60,364 nucleotides of DNA, from positions 1 through 60,364 of the forward strand of contig JAFGHD010000087.1 in assembly GCA_016939365.1 (NCBI GenBank). Direction: 5' to 3'. The DNA is from Bacteroidales bacterium (GTDB lineage Bacteria; Bacteroidota; Bacteroidia; Bacteroidales; JAFGHD01). Position numbers and translations under genes: made by a program. Position 1 is the first letter of the stretch. The number at the start of each line of letters is the position of its first letter. Below, one piece after another: positions 8,797-19,689 of this stretch. A model generated the notes under the pieces. It had not been told where the DNA came from. It made no database searches and saw only the letters and a list, made by a program, of their open reading frames with translations.

Positions 8797-9443
8797 AAAA
8801 AATCCGGGTGATCATAGCCGACGACCACCACCTGATCATCGACGGAATCAGGTCGCTGCTAGAAGAGGCGGACGATATCGCCATTGTTGGAGAGGCATCC
8901 AACGGCAGAGAGCTGATCGAACTGCTCTTCCTGGTATCTGCCGATGTCATTCTCCTGGATGTCGAAATGCCCGTGATGAACGGGATTGAAGCCGCAAGGA
9001 ACATCAAGACCAACCACAGGGACGTCCGGATCATCATTCTGACCATGCATCAGGAACGGGGGTTGATACAGCAGCTGATAGACCTGGGTGCCGACGGATA
9101 TTTATTGAAAAATTCCGACAGGACTGAGCTGATCCAAGCCATCCGTCGCGTGGCTTCCGGAGTTCCCTATTTCTCCCATCAGGTCACCCTCGCCCTGCTC
9201 AATAAAACCGCACCCATGTCCAGATCCTCTGAGGATGGGCATCTGCTTTCGCTGCTTACACCCCGGGAGATCGAAATCATGAAACTGATCGCCGAGGGCC
9301 ATTCCAACCGCCAGATCGGCGAATCCCTCTTTATCAGTCACAGAACCGTGGATACCCACAGGACCAATCTGATGAAAAAGATCGGAGCCGCCAATATTGC
9401 TGCTCTGATACGATTTGCCGTCAGAAACGGATTCATTGAATAG
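8793..9443 (+). CDS. NarL/FixJ-family response regulator
   Basis: A 216-residue two-component regulator. The receiver domain (1-120) has the acidic pair Asp-10/Asp-11, the phospho-acceptor Asp-56 (LLDVEMPVMNG) and a conserved Lys in YLLKNSD. The C-terminal LuxR-type helix-turn-helix (about 150-212) contains LTPREIEIMKLIAEGHSNRQ and SHRTVDTHRTNL. The start codon overlaps the kinase stop by 4 nt (ATGA), so the two are cognate partners. The gene converges on the alpha-2-macroglobulin gene with a 15-nt gap. Its targets are unknown. Confidence 0.93.
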   Translation: MKKIRVIIADDHHLIIDGIRSLLEEADDIAIVGEASNGRELIELLFLVSADVILLDVEMPVMNGIEAARNIKTNHRDVRIIILTMHQERGLIQQLIDLGADGYLLKNSDRTELIQAIRRVASGVPYFSHQVTLALLNKTAPMSRSSEDGHLLSLLTPREIEIMKLIAEGHSNRQIGESLFISHRTVDTHRTNLMKKIGAANIAALIRFAVRNGFIE

Positions 9444-9458
9444 ACCTGCCCGTTGTCT

Positions 9459-12400
9459 TCACTCCACCCGTATCTCTGTCCCTTCTGTATGAGCCGCAAA
9501 CTCTGGCGCATAGAGACACTGTATGGTAGTGATCCCGTTGGAGAAGCTGCCTGAGTGTGATACGATCAGGGGATACTCAATCACCCATGTTCCTTTGGGG
9601 AGGAGATCGAAAAAGAAATTCATGGCCGCATCACGAGGATTCTGATAATACCCGAGTCCGTCCTGGTATCTGTATCCGGAAACCTGGAGCGGTGGCTCCA
9701 GACCGGAAGCCCGCAAATCCTTCAGGTGGATAAACTCCATATCCCGGTCTGACCGGATCACCATTCTGACCTTGATTTTATCTCCGACACTGAGCGGATG
9801 ATCCCCGTCCACCGTTTCCAGTATGGGGCCACGGCTGGTGTTCACCTCTCTCAGCAGTTGCTTTTCCACATGCAGGGGGGAGGAACTGCCGGTGATTTTG
9901 TCCATATCTTCGAAGTATTGCCAGTATGCAGCACCCCAGGCAATGCCGGGATTTTCATTGGTCACTTTGATGTCTGCCATTTCGGAAGAGATGCTGCCGG
10001 AGGGCCAGGAGTGCTTGAAATAACCGGTGCCGGCCTCAATCCGGCTTCCGCCGTCACCCAAGGGATCAATGGTTTCACTTCCAACCTTTACACTGATGGG
10101 GGTCTGCCCGGTGATCCAGCGGTCCCCCCTTTCCAGCAGGGCAAAAACCGCTTCGGCGGTTGCCCTGGAGGTCTTCCATCCTCTGGTTTGCTTCTGCCTG
10201 AGAAGGTAGGTCCTGATCAGGTCCACCGATAAGGTATCCCCTGTGATCGTAGTGAAAACCTCTGCCATCATAGCCTGAGTCTCGACAGGGGATTCATACC
10301 ACCGGAAACCACCGGATTCCGACCCCCAGTACATACCCATTTCTTCATGATATGATGCATTTTCCTTCAGGGAAGCTGCGATCAGGGATGGAAGGCTTTT
10401 CACTCCCAGATGATGCATGGCCAGTGCGATCATGCCCTGAAGATGTGTATTGAATTCGAGCCAGTATCTGGTTGCCTGGTCCCTGAAATACTGGAAAGGC
10501 GTGGTCATGTCAGCAGGCAGGGGAATATCTTTGAAAAAACTGCTGCGGGCATATAGGTACTGTATCTGGATGGCGGTAAGATGGTTCTTATCCATCTCAT
10601 CAGGATGATGTTCGCTAAGTTTTTCATAATCCTCCTGTATTCGTGCGTCGAGGTAGGTGATGGCCTGCAGGAGCATGGCCCGTGTCCCGTCCTCCTTCAT
10701 GGGATCCATGATCCCCAGTTGCCTGAGATGGGCGAAACCCAGCACGATTTCCTGGGTGATACTCCGGTTGTCACGCATTCCATCAAACCAGGGCCATCCC
10801 CCGTTGGGAGACTGCATGGTTATTAGCTTCATCAAAGCCGCATCCATGGAATGCCTCATCCTGTTTTCATCGAAGAGCATGGCCATCCTTCTCTTATTCC
10901 GGTTCTCTTCGCCGGCTTCCGTGACCCATGGGGTCTCCTCAAGCAGCAGGTTTTTGAGTTCCTGGTTTTTTTCAAGCGGAGAAGCGAGTGCCTCGGGTGT
11001 CAACCTGATCCAGGAATCGAATACCTGCCTGATTTCAGGAAAATCTGATACCAGGTGGGATCCGATCCGGTTCGCATAATATCGCCTGAATATCTCATCG
11101 CTCGATTCCCGGGTACCTTCCATCATGACGGGCAGGGACTGAACCGCAAGCCATATGGGATTTGATGTGAATTCCACGGTGAAACGGTGATGGCTCAGCG
11201 AAAGACCGGTCTGTTTGAAAGTACCGGCAAGGCGTTCCATCCTGAAGGTACGTTCTTCCTTACCCCTGACCGGCATGGGCAAAGTCTCGGTTACAAGTGT
11301 TCTGTTGGTCAGTACCGGCAGGGATGTCTCCTCCCCATCTGTGAACTGTCCTGATACGGCTTCGAACCGGCACCCGATCAGCCCGGAATAGGAAGGCACT
11401 GTGATATCCCAGGCTACCAATGCGGTCTCTCCCTGATCACTTTCAAAACCAAGCGTATATTTTCCCCCAGGGGTGATGTTCTCCAAAGGCTGCTGTGTAA
11501 GAGCATCGAAGAGAGAAAGGGAGGCCTCGCCTTTCATCGATTGACCGGAAAGGTTGACGATCCCGGCCGACAACCTGATCCGGTCGCCCTCTCTCAGGAA
11601 ACGGGGAAGATTCGGTATAACCATCAGATCCTTGGCGGTCGTGATCTCTTTTTTGAAAAGGACATGGCTGAGGTCTTCGGTATGAGCCAGTCCCAGCAGT
11701 TTCCATCGGGTCGTGGATTCAGGCATGGTGAAGGAGACGACTAACCTTCCCGAGTCATCAGTCCGCAACGCCGGATAGAAGAAAGCGGTTTCCCTGAAAT
11801 CTCTTCTTATCTGTATTGCCGGAAGGGAAATACGTCCGGCGGGTCCGGCCGGGCTTTCTCCGGTCTTCGGCAGAGGCTCTGCTTCCTGCTGCACGGCCTC
11901 CTGAGCGCCCATGTCATCCATCTCTGGCATGAAGGGTTGACCCGGCGGCAACATGAGATGATCGTCCTTTCCAAACCTTGAATGCCGGAAGCCGCTTCCG
12001 AAATAATGGAAACCAAACCAGTTGAGGTGGTCATATTCCCGCGGCGCAGGATACATCAGAGGCCCTGCCGGAGGATGGTACAGAAATGCAGGCTCCGTGC
12101 GGAATGCATGGAAGACATCCCATCCGGGCAAACCGAACAGGTCAAGAAATATATGAAAGCTCCAGTCATGCGGGGAAATGGCATCAAGGGATGCATCATA
12201 CATGGAGGTCAGTACTTCGGCAGCTATCCGCTCCCCGGTTTTCCGGTCTATCCTGATCTTCCATTCCTCCTTTTGACCCGGCAGCAAACGGTCCCGGAAG
12301 GTTTCAAAGGTAACGCCGAGCTGCCTGTCCGTCTGGGGTACCCTGACCAGCAAACTTTTCTGCATCGGTCTGTTCCGAAGCACAGCGACCAGATTCACCG

Positions 12401-15400
12401 TACAGTTACCCGTGCAATCTTTTCCGATGGGGATGGTGATCCGTTTCATCTCGCTGTTCAGCCTGATCCATTGCCTGCTGATGATATTGCGTTCGCATAC
12501 CACTTCACATACCACCCGGAGGTCACGGCCGGCGCTCCCGACAAGGACCGTGGACGAGGATCCCGGTTCCGCCTCTTCCTGCATCAGGTGCGACCAGAAT
12601 ATCTCATGAACCGGGCAGGATGAGCTTTGAGGATCAAAGAGGGTGAAGATCTGTTCGCCCCTGACTTCGCTCCCAAAGGCGTCCCTCGTCAGGATGGTGG
12701 CAAGGTACCTTCCCGGTTCCCATCCGGCCATGCCTTCCGGGACAAGCAAAGAGTCGTCCGGAGTCCGGTAGCTCGTATGAAATAACTGCTCCTCCTTTTC
12801 AAACCCTGTAGGAAGGTACTCCTCTCCGAAGGGGTCGTAAGGGAAGTCCCTGATGAAATCATCCTGGTCCATGACATGTTCGTCAGGAGCTTCCCATAGG
12901 CGGGTGCGGAACAGGCGCCCGGGTTCGCTGAGGCGGAATACGGCGATTTCCCCCTCTGAAGGAAGCGGACGGCCGGCAGGGTTGGTCGTGATGATCCTGA
13001 AAGCGGGTGTAACACTCCGGTCGACTTGTTCCGGAATGTCAAAACCTGCGATCATGGCATTATACCCTACCGAAACCGTAGTTTCTCCCGACCGGGTTTC
13101 TCCGTTGACAGCGGTTACCTCTGCGGTGATCCGGTAATTGAATACCGGCTTGGCGGATTCGGGGACCGAGAGATCGGGCAGTGCCTGGAACGGAACACTG
13201 AAAGCACCATCCCCGTCGGTTTCGGTGAATCCGCTGACGATTTCCGTTTCGCCCTGCAGGGGCATGAAGTCTGTTACCCCGAATATCCTGTAAGGAAAGC
13301 GGGCTGTACGAACCACCCGGTAGCTCACCCGTGCATGATCCACAGGGGCTCCGCTGAATGAAACGGTTTTTCCCGGTACCTGCAATGATTCGTTGAGCTT
13401 GTAGGCCCCTTCCATTGGCCTGAAAGTGACTTCAAACTCAGGCCGCTTGTATTCCTCAACCTTGACGGCAACCGACCCGGACTCATTCCGGATGTTCATC
13501 ATTCCCGTTAGCCCGGTGACCGGGGCTGTGAAGGATCCGTGAAAAGATCCGAATTCATTGGTTGTGAACTCCAGTACCTCTACCTGTTGGTTGTTGGCAT
13601 CGAAAAATTCCACCCGTGTCTTTTTACCCTTTTGTGGTAACGTGCTTTTTTCGGACCGTTCGGTGACGATCCCCTTGAACCAGATGGTCTGTCCCGGCCT
13701 GTAAACGGAGCGGTCTGTAAAGAAGAAAGTCCGGACATCCGGCTTCCTGCCACGGTAATCGGGAGTACGCTGGTAGAAGTAATTCTCAGTAAGCAAATGC
13801 TGTTCCTTGTATTCAAATTCCAGAAAGAAAGACCGGGCTTTGCCTCCTTCATCCGAAGGTGTGATCTCAAGGTATCCTGCCTCATCTGAAAAGTACTCTC
13901 CTGCGAACTGGTGTTCATATGTTCTGGAATTGTAGTTGTAAAATCTCTCGAACAGTTTTGTTTTCACGTTCTTAAGAGGCATACCGGTCTCACGGTCCAG
14001 GACATAGACCTGGTATGTCCCTTCACGGTCCTTCCGGGTAATATAGCTGATATCGGTGGACCAAACCGGGGTGTATGCCATGAATGTCTGATCGGGGTTG
14101 AACGCATCCGAGCCTGAAGCCAGAAGGATGTAATATCCTTCTGCAAGGGCGGTTACGGGAACTTCGGCAGCATGCCACTGATAATCACCCGTATCGGGCA
14201 GGGCCTGCGAAAAGGAATGCTGGAAAGGAAGCGCAGCATATTGAGCGATCAGCTCCTTTCTGTTGGGATACTGTTTCAGATAATCACGATCGGCTTCAGG
14301 TGAAATGGAGATCAAGCGGAAATGCAGTTGCTTCAGGTTCCTGAATTTGACCAGTCCGAGGAATTTCTGACCAGGCGAAACCCCTGCAGGGGCCTGGACC
14401 GAAATGCCGGTTTCAAGGATTTGCTGTTCCAGTAACTTGCAGCGTTTTGCGCCCCCGGAGCCGGGATGAGCTGACATCTCCTCCCTGCATATTTCAAGGG
14501 CGGTCCGGATATTCCACCGGTTTTTCCCGGAAACCTTAGGCTGATACTCAAGACCTAAATCATACTGGTGGCTGGCCATCTGGTATCCTGCATCTGTGGA
14601 AGCGGGATGCTGCCTGAATCCGGACCTGATCGTTCCCAGGGCCACAGAATACAGGCTGTCCTTCTCTGGCATGACAGCCTTATTATACATATATTGCAGC
14701 CGTTTCAGGTCGGCATCGATGAGGGCAGCGGGATCCTCATCGCCAAGATGAAAATCAAGGATCTCCCTGAAGATCCTGAATGCCTCGTAGCCTCCGGACA
14801 AGGGACTGTCATATCCCGGTTCAAATTTCACGAAACGCCCCGCTTCCGCCAGATAGTCATCCTGATTCACCTCAAACTGTCTTGCCGGTCGGGTCAGTGC
14901 CGATTCGTCATTCATGAAAAAATCCACAGCCCGGTGCGCGAGGAAATCGTAAAGGGTGGGCCGTACCATCCGGGATTCCCCCGACCCTTCGAGGATTGCA
15001 TCATATAAGCCTATCCGGTTGGTTTTCAGTATTTTGGGATCCTCAAGAGATGCCTGGTAATGTCGAAAGACCTCCTCCTGGAGTGTCCGGAGATCCCACG
15101 TGGTGATATCCTCCTTTTTGATGAAATCGGCATAGGTTCTTTCCAGGAACCGGTAACGATTGGATTGGTAATAATTCCAGTATATCTCACCAAGAATGCT
15201 GTGCAATATCTGCTTCAGGGGTGGCCCGGAAACGGTGATCAATGCGTTCAGCTCTTCCGAAATGCCTTTGATTATATTTTCTTCAAATGCAGCCTGCAGT
15301 CTGAACCTGTACAGGAGGGATTTGACTACCTGTGGATGGTTCTCTTCCACCTGTGCCGCATGATAGATTGAATCCACAATTTCCAGTGCGGTACGGGGTA

Positions 15401-15572
15401 GGCCTATGTTCACAAGCGAATCGACTTTTTTCCAGGCTTCAGGATAGGTGCTGTAATCCTCTTTCTGACTTCCGGCTCCGATACCGGTTCCAATGAAACA
15501 GTGGACAGCGGTACCCGATGTGATGGCCAGCAGTACTGCAAAGGCTACAAGAAACAACCATCTCTTTTTCAT
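9459..15572 (-). CDS. Alpha-2-macroglobulin family protein lacking the thioester
   Basis: A very large exported protein (2037 residues) with a signal peptide (about 1-24). After an N-terminal helical region, the MG2-type domains include the family hallmark of a carrier domain (FFFTDRSVYRPGQTIWFKGI) and an alpha-2-macroglobulin domain (TRWKLLGLAHTEDL). A terpenoid-cyclase-like TED region follows (SPNGGWPWFDGMRDNRSITQ). At the site where trapping family members have a CxEQ thioester, this protein has SSDE (residues 1490-1493, nt 11094-11105) before IFRRYYANR. It therefore cannot form a covalent thioester trap. YfaS-type bacterial homologues also lack the motif. A structural or inhibitory periplasmic role is inferred. 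Confidence 0.92.
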   Translation of the reverse strand: MKKRWLFLVAFAVLLAITSGTAVHCFIGTGIGAGSQKEDYSTYPEAWKKVDSLVNIGLPRTALEIVDSIYHAAQVEENHPQVVKSLLYRFRLQAAFEENIIKGISEELNALITVSGPPLKQILHSILGEIYWNYYQSNRYRFLERTYADFIKKEDITTWDLRTLQEEVFRHYQASLEDPKILKTNRIGLYDAILEGSGESRMVRPTLYDFLAHRAVDFFMNDESALTRPARQFEVNQDDYLAEAGRFVKFEPGYDSPLSGGYEAFRIFREILDFHLGDEDPAALIDADLKRLQYMYNKAVMPEKDSLYSVALGTIRSGFRQHPASTDAGYQMASHQYDLGLEYQPKVSGKNRWNIRTALEICREEMSAHPGSGGAKRCKLLEQQILETGISVQAPAGVSPGQKFLGLVKFRNLKQLHFRLISISPEADRDYLKQYPNRKELIAQYAALPFQHSFSQALPDTGDYQWHAAEVPVTALAEGYYILLASGSDAFNPDQTFMAYTPVWSTDISYITRKDREGTYQVYVLDRETGMPLKNVKTKLFERFYNYNSRTYEHQFAGEYFSDEAGYLEITPSDEGGKARSFFLEFEYKEQHLLTENYFYQRTPDYRGRKPDVRTFFFTDRSVYRPGQTIWFKGIVTERSEKSTLPQKGKKTRVEFFDANNQQVEVLEFTTNEFGSFHGSFTAPVTGLTGMMNIRNESGSVAVKVEEYKRPEFEVTFRPMEGAYKLNESLQVPGKTVSFSGAPVDHARVSYRVVRTARFPYRIFGVTDFMPLQGETEIVSGFTETDGDGAFSVPFQALPDLSVPESAKPVFNYRITAEVTAVNGETRSGETTVSVGYNAMIAGFDIPEQVDRSVTPAFRIITTNPAGRPLPSEGEIAVFRLSEPGRLFRTRLWEAPDEHVMDQDDFIRDFPYDPFGEEYLPTGFEKEEQLFHTSYRTPDDSLLVPEGMAGWEPGRYLATILTRDAFGSEVRGEQIFTLFDPQSSSCPVHEIFWSHLMQEEAEPGSSSTVLVGSAGRDLRVVCEVVCERNIISRQWIRLNSEMKRITIPIGKDCTGNCTVNLVAVLRNRPMQKSLLVRVPQTDRQLGVTFETFRDRLLPGQKEEWKIRIDRKTGERIAAEVLTSMYDASLDAISPHDWSFHIFLDLFGLPGWDVFHAFRTEPAFLYHPPAGPLMYPAPREYDHLNWFGFHYFGSGFRHSRFGKDDHLMLPPGQPFMPEMDDMGAQEAVQQEAEPLPKTGESPAGPAGRISLPAIQIRRDFRETAFFYPALRTDDSGRLVVSFTMPESTTRWKLLGLAHTEDLSHVLFKKEITTAKDLMVIPNLPRFLREGDRIRLSAGIVNLSGQSMKGEASLSLFDALTQQPLENITPGGKYTLGFESDQGETALVAWDITVPSYSGLIGCRFEAVSGQFTDGEETSLPVLTNRTLVTETLPMPVRGKEERTFRMERLAGTFKQTGLSLSHHRFTVEFTSNPIWLAVQSLPVMMEGTRESSDEIFRRYYANRIGSHLVSDFPEIRQVFDSWIRLTPEALASPLEKNQELKNLLLEETPWVTEAGEENRNKRRMAMLFDENRMRHSMDAALMKLITMQSPNGGWPWFDGMRDNRSITQEIVLGFAHLRQLGIMDPMKEDGTRAMLLQAITYLDARIQEDYEKLSEHHPDEMDKNHLTAIQIQYLYARSSFFKDIPLPADMTTPFQYFRDQATRYWLEFNTHLQGMIALAMHHLGVKSLPSLIAASLKENASYHEEMGMYWGSESGGFRWYESPVETQAMMAEVFTTITGDTLSVDLIRTYLLRQKQTRGWKTSRATAEAVFALLERGDRWITGQTPISVKVGSETIDPLGDGGSRIEAGTGYFKHSWPSGSISSEMADIKVTNENPGIAWGAAYWQYFEDMDKITGSSSPLHVEKQLLREVNTSRGPILETVDGDHPLSVGDKIKVRMVIRSDRDMEFIHLKDLRASGLEPPLQVSGYRYQDGLGYYQNPRDAAMNFFFDLLPKGTWVIEYPLIVSHSGSFSNGITTIQCLYAPEFAAHTEGTEIRVE

Positions 15573-15574
15573 CG

Positions 15575-15588
15575 TATAATATATTATA
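15575..15588. promoter_or_regulatory. AT-rich palindrome upstream of the macroglobulin gene
   Basis: TATAATATATTATA is a perfect 14-bp palindrome starting 3 nt upstream of the macroglobulin start codon. It may be part of the promoter or a binding site. No standard TAnnTTTG element was found in this 99-nt interval (15573-15671). Confidence 0.3.
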
Positions 15589-15671
15589 TAATGTATGCAT
15601 CAGATCGTTAAGAAGGCATAATCCCGAAGGTTCAATGAACCTGTGGCGGAAAATCAATCGGGACACAGCCA

Positions 15672-16475
15672 TCAATACTTTTCGATCAGGGATGTGAACG
15701 GATGTGAGAGGCCTTCATATTCCATCAGTTCCATCTTGATGTTCCCCACAATCACTGCTGACTGGGCGAGGATAGGTATCTTGTTCAGATCATCCGAAAT
15801 CCAGAGGGTCATGGGATATTGCTCTGAAAAGACTTCTCCCACAACCATCCGGGGTTTGAAGCGCATGCAACGCACCCTCCCCATCCCGATGTCCACAACC
15901 TCCCTTCCTTCAAAAATAATCACGGATGTGTAGACGGAATCATCCAGGAAAAAATCGATTTGGATATGTTCCCCGATCTTCAGATTGCTTACATCAAAGG
16001 TTCTGGCGTAGTATACTGCAGAGACGATATCCTGTATATAGGGTGGAGTGGCCATTGAATCCCTTCGGCTCACAGCGTAATTCCCGTTGAAGTGAAAGGA
16101 GACGTCATCATCCTTCACATAGCTTCCTTCATGTGTCCGGCGTAAGAACAGGTACGGAGCCAGGGCCTGCTTGTCTGTATAGGAATCGAACTGGTCATAT
16201 ACCTTGTAGAAGAGATTGAAAAGCCCCTTTGACCTGCCCTCAGTGTCGAAGTGCCAGACTTCCCTTGCGTCGAACCTCCGGTCGGTTTCCTTTACCTCGG
16301 CGATGCCGATTCCGGCGGTCACCTTCCCGGTAAGCCAGGCATCATAGTAGAACCGGAACTGCAGTTTTTCCCCGGCACGGAATGCATCGTGTGAAACCGT
16401 ACGGATCCCTTCCTGGGCTGTGACACCGGTCATGATGATGACCGCGACAAAGAAAATGATCCGGCTGAATATCAT
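15672..16475 (-). CDS. DUF3108 domain-containing exported protein
   Basis: A 267-residue protein of the DUF3108 family, which is common in Bacteroidota. A signal peptide (MIFSRIIFFVAVIIMTGVTA) begins at the chosen ATG at 16475; an upstream in-frame start at 16544 would add a charged 23-residue leader and hide the signal. Family features are visible: FRAGEKLQFRFYYDAWLTGK near the mature N terminus, then a beta-rich fold (IDFFLDDSVYTSVIIFEGRE, MTLWISDDLNKIPI). It lies just downstream of leuS on the same strand and upstream of the macroglobulin gene. Its role is unknown, probably in the periplasm or outer membrane. Confidence 0.85.
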   Translation of the reverse strand: MIFSRIIFFVAVIIMTGVTAQEGIRTVSHDAFRAGEKLQFRFYYDAWLTGKVTAGIGIAEVKETDRRFDAREVWHFDTEGRSKGLFNLFYKVYDQFDSYTDKQALAPYLFLRRTHEGSYVKDDDVSFHFNGNYAVSRRDSMATPPYIQDIVSAVYYARTFDVSNLKIGEHIQIDFFLDDSVYTSVIIFEGREVVDIGMGRVRCMRFKPRMVVGEVFSEQYPMTLWISDDLNKIPILAQSAVIVGNIKMELMEYEGLSHPFTSLIEKY

Positions 16476-16559
16476 TTTTTTCGGTTTGAACGAATGTGCT
16501 GTGATCTTTTGTGATTTCTGATTACTCTGGGAAACGAAAACCATACCAAACAGATACTT

Positions 16560-19343
16560 TCAAACCACAACATTGATGATTTTCCGGGGAATGAATATGA
16601 TTTTCCTGACCGGTTGATCACCGATCCATTTGCGGGAGATTTCTTCGCTCAGCACCGCATTCCGTACCTCTTCCTCAGGTATATCCAACGGCAGGCGTAG
16701 CCTGAAACGCAACTTACCGTTGAAAGAAACCGGGTATTCATAAGTGTTTTCAGCAACATAATCCTCCCTGAATTCAGGGAATGAAGCCCCGGAAATACTT
16801 GGGGAATGACCCAGCGATTCCCAGAGCTCTTCAGCGATATGAGGTGCATAGGGGGAGACGAGTATGGCGAGCGGCTCAAGGATCTGTCTCTTGTGACAGT
16901 TCAGTTCGGTCAGCTCGTTAACGCAGATCATGAATTGACTGACGGCCGTATTGAATGAGAACCGTTCAATATCATCCCGGATTTTCCGGATGGTCGTATG
17001 AAGGACCTTCAGTTCTTCCGGGGAGGGTTCCCCATCGGTGACGATCAGTTTCCCCTCGTCATTCCGGAACAATCTCCACAGCTTCCGGATAAAGCGGTAA
17101 ACGCCTTCAATTCCCTTTGTGTCCCATGGTTTATGACTTTCGAGGGGGCCGAGGAACATCTCATAAAGGCGGAAGGTATCAGCGCCGTAATGGTCGATCA
17201 GGTCATCCGGGTTGACCACGTTGTGCTTCGACTTTGACATCTTCTCGATCTCCCATCCGCAGATGTATCTGCCTTCCTCAAGAATAAATGCCGCATTGCT
17301 GAACTCGGATCGCCAGTTTATAAATGCCTCGGTATTGAGAACATCATTATCCACAAGCCCGATATCCACGTGCAGGGGGGTGCAGTTATAATTGTCCCTG
17401 AGATGAAAGGATACGAAGGTGTTGGTGCCGTTGATCCGGTACACCAGGCTGCTCCTTCCCTGTATCTTTCCCTGGTTGATGAGTTTTTTGAAGGGTTCCG
17501 CTTCGCACACCAGCCCCATATCAAAGAGAAACATGTTCCAGAACCGGGCATAGATGAGGTGGCCGGTGGCATGTTCATCGCCACCGATATAGAGGTCGAC
17601 ATCCCTCCAGTACTCGTTGGCTTCGCGGGAGAAATAGGCATCGTCATTCCACGGGTCCATATACCTCAGGTAGTAACCGCTCGATCCGGCGAATCCGGGC
17701 ATGGTGTTGGTTTCGATTGGGTATCCCTCAGGGGTTTTCCAGTTTTTCGCGCGCGCCAGGGGTGGGTCTCCCGTTTCGGTGGGGAGGTATTTATCCACTT
17801 CAGGCAGCTCGAGGGGGAGCAGGCTTTCATCCATCGGGTAGGGTATACCGTCGCGGTAGAATACCGGAAAGGGTTCCCCCCAGTAACGCTGGCGGCTGAA
17901 AATGGCATCACGGAGCTTGAAGTTCACCTTCCCGGTACCCATTTTTTTCTCTTCCAGGAACCGGATGGTGGCACTGATGGCCTCAGTGACATTCATGCCG
18001 GTGATGAATCCTGACTGGATCATCCGGCCCTCCTTGGAATCATATGAGTCGTCCCAGGACAGTGGGTCAGAAGGTTCTTCCCCATCACGCACCACCACCT
18101 GGATTATGGGAAGGCTGAAGTGCCGTGCAAAAGCGAAATCCCTGCTGTCATGGGCGGGCACTGCCATAATGGCTCCCGTTCCGTATCCGGCCAGCACATA
18201 ATCAGCCACCCAGATGGGTATCTCCTGACCATTGACCGGATTGATACCAAATGCACCGGTGAACTCACCCGAGATTTTTTTCACTTCGGCCATCCGGTCG
18301 CGTTCCGGCCGGTTTTTTGCCCAGGCCACATACTGCTGCACACCCTCACGTCTTTCAGGCTTGGTGATCTTTTCTACCAGTTCATGCTCGGGTGCCAGTA
18401 CCATAAAGGTGGCACCCCAGAGGGTGTCGGGCCGGGTAGTGAAGACCTCAATGGTATCTGTGTGGTTTTTGATGCCGAAGATCACTGAAGCACCTTCGGA
18501 ACGGCCGATCCAGTAACGCTGCATCTCTTTCAGTGATTCAGGCCATTCGATCCTGTCAAGCCCGTCAAGGAGCCGCTGGGCGTAAGCCGTGATCCGCAGC
18601 GACCATTGCCTCATCAGTTTGCGCTCTACAGGGTGACCGCCCCGTTCCGAAAAGCCGTCTTTCACCTCATCGTTGGCCAGCACGGTACCCAGCGCCGGAC
18701 ACCAGTTGACCCAGGTGTCTGAAAGGTAGGCCAGCCTGTAGTTCATCAAAACCTCCTGCTGTTCATGCCCGGTCATGCCATGCCACTGATCCGCAGTAAA
18801 ACTTCCGGCGGGACCGCATACGGCATCGGTATTCAGGTTCCCGGAACGCTCAAATTCACGGATCAACTCCTCCACAGGCTCGGCACGATCGGTCTTCCTG
18901 TTATACCAATGCTTAAAAAACTGCAGGAAGGTCCATTGTGTCCATTTGTAGTACTTCGGATCACAGGTTTTCACCTCCCGGTCCCAGTCAAATGAGAATC
19001 CGATCCGGTCGAGCTGCTTCCTGTATCGCTGTATGTTCTTTTCAGTGGTAACGGAAGGGTGGGTGCCGGTCTGAATGGCATATTGCTCCGCAGGAAGCCC
19101 GTATGCATCGTATCCCATCGGATGCAGTACATTGAATCCCATGAGCCTCTTGTATCGGGCGAAGATATCTGAAGCGATGTAACCGAGGGGATGTCCCACA
19201 TGCAAACCGGCACCCGATGGGTAAGGGAACATGTCCAAGACGTAATACTTCGGCCTGCGCCTGTCGGCGACGGCTTTGAAGGTTTTGTTTTTGGCCCAGT
19301 ATTCCTGCCATTTCCTCTCAGTCTCCCTGTGGTTATATTCCAT
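16560..19343 (-). CDS. leuS: Leucyl-tRNA synthetase
   Basis: A class Ia aminoacyl-tRNA synthetase that charges tRNA-Leu. The 927-residue length fits Bacteroidota LeuRS. The ATP-binding HIGH motif is HVGH (48-51) and the KMSKS motif is present exactly at 701-705. The editing domain (CP1) lies between them, including [20 protein letters not shown] and [19 protein letters not shown], so mischarged tRNA can be hydrolysed. The anticodon-binding domain is C-terminal ([20 protein letters not shown]). I chose ATG 19343 over the in-frame TTG at 19352. It is probably cotranscribed with the DUF3108 gene downstream. Confidence 0.98.
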   Translation of the reverse strand: MEYNHRETERKWQEYWAKNKTFKAVADRRRPKYYVLDMFPYPSGAGLHVGHPLGYIASDIFARYKRLMGFNVLHPMGYDAYGLPAEQYAIQTGTHPSVTTEKNIQRYRKQLDRIGFSFDWDREVKTCDPKYYKWTQWTFLQFFKHWYNRKTDRAEPVEELIREFERSGNLNTDAVCGPAGSFTADQWHGMTGHEQQEVLMNYRLAYLSDTWVNWCPALGTVLANDEVKDGFSERGGHPVERKLMRQWSLRITAYAQRLLDGLDRIEWPESLKEMQRYWIGRSEGASVIFGIKNHTDTIEVFTTRPDTLWGATFMVLAPEHELVEKITKPERREGVQQYVAWAKNRPERDRMAEVKKISGEFTGAFGINPVNGQEIPIWVADYVLAGYGTGAIMAVPAHDSRDFAFARHFSLPIIQVVVRDGEEPSDPLSWDDSYDSKEGRMIQSGFITGMNVTEAISATIRFLEEKKMGTGKVNFKLRDAIFSRQRYWGEPFPVFYRDGIPYPMDESLLPLELPEVDKYLPTETGDPPLARAKNWKTPEGYPIETNTMPGFAGSSGYYLRYMDPWNDDAYFSREANEYWRDVDLYIGGDEHATGHLIYARFWNMFLFDMGLVCEAEPFKKLINQGKIQGRSSLVYRINGTNTFVSFHLRDNYNCTPLHVDIGLVDNDVLNTEAFINWRSEFSNAAFILEEGRYICGWEIEKMSKSKHNVVNPDDLIDHYGADTFRLYEMFLGPLESHKPWDTKGIEGVYRFIRKLWRLFRNDEGKLIVTDGEPSPEELKVLHTTIRKIRDDIERFSFNTAVSQFMICVNELTELNCHKRQILEPLAILVSPYAPHIAEELWESLGHSPSISGASFPEFREDYVAENTYEYPVSFNGKLRFRLRLPLDIPEEEVRNAVLSEEISRKWIGDQPVRKIIFIPRKIINVVV

Positions 19344-19512
19344 AATCTTCAAGCAGTATAACTGTTACATCATCAGGGGTGCGAAAATAACAAAAAAAGG
19401 GGAGAGGTTCGGGCCGTGTGAGGTCATTTCCAGAGATGAAAACTCATGCCCATATGCTTTTCCGGTAGCATGTTTTTATTATTATTGCATGCAGCTGCAG
19501 ACAGAATGTCAT

Positions 19513-19689
19513 ATGAGCAAACCACCGAACTATCATACCATCGTGTTCCTCGGTGACAGCCTGACGGAGGGTTTTGACCTCAGCCTTTACATTCCCCGAC
19601 CAGGTCTTGTAAACCGAGGCATCAGCGGCGACATGACCCTGCATATCCTTTACCGGAGATCCACCCATGAGCGGTATCAAATTCATTGA
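19513..19689 (+). pseudogene. GDSL/SGNH-hydrolase remnant
   Basis: From ATG 19513 the frame encodes the N terminus of a GDSL esterase. Block I (VFLGDSLTEGF, with the nucleophile Ser in GDSL) and block II (NRGISGDMT, with the oxyanion Gly) are both well preserved. The frame then stops at 19687-19689 after 58 codons, where the family should have about 200 residues. Beyond the stop the same frame gives TTVIYLGTGKD, which loosely resembles the GxND block III, but no catalytic DxxH is visible. This looks like an internally deleted, decayed gene between leuS and glyS. The rest of 19344-19783 holds nothing else I can support. Confidence 0.65.

Noticed and set aside
11982-12623. 213-codon plus-strand frame within the macroglobulin gene
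   Set aside because: Opposite-strand shadow of the long, well-supported macroglobulin reading frame.
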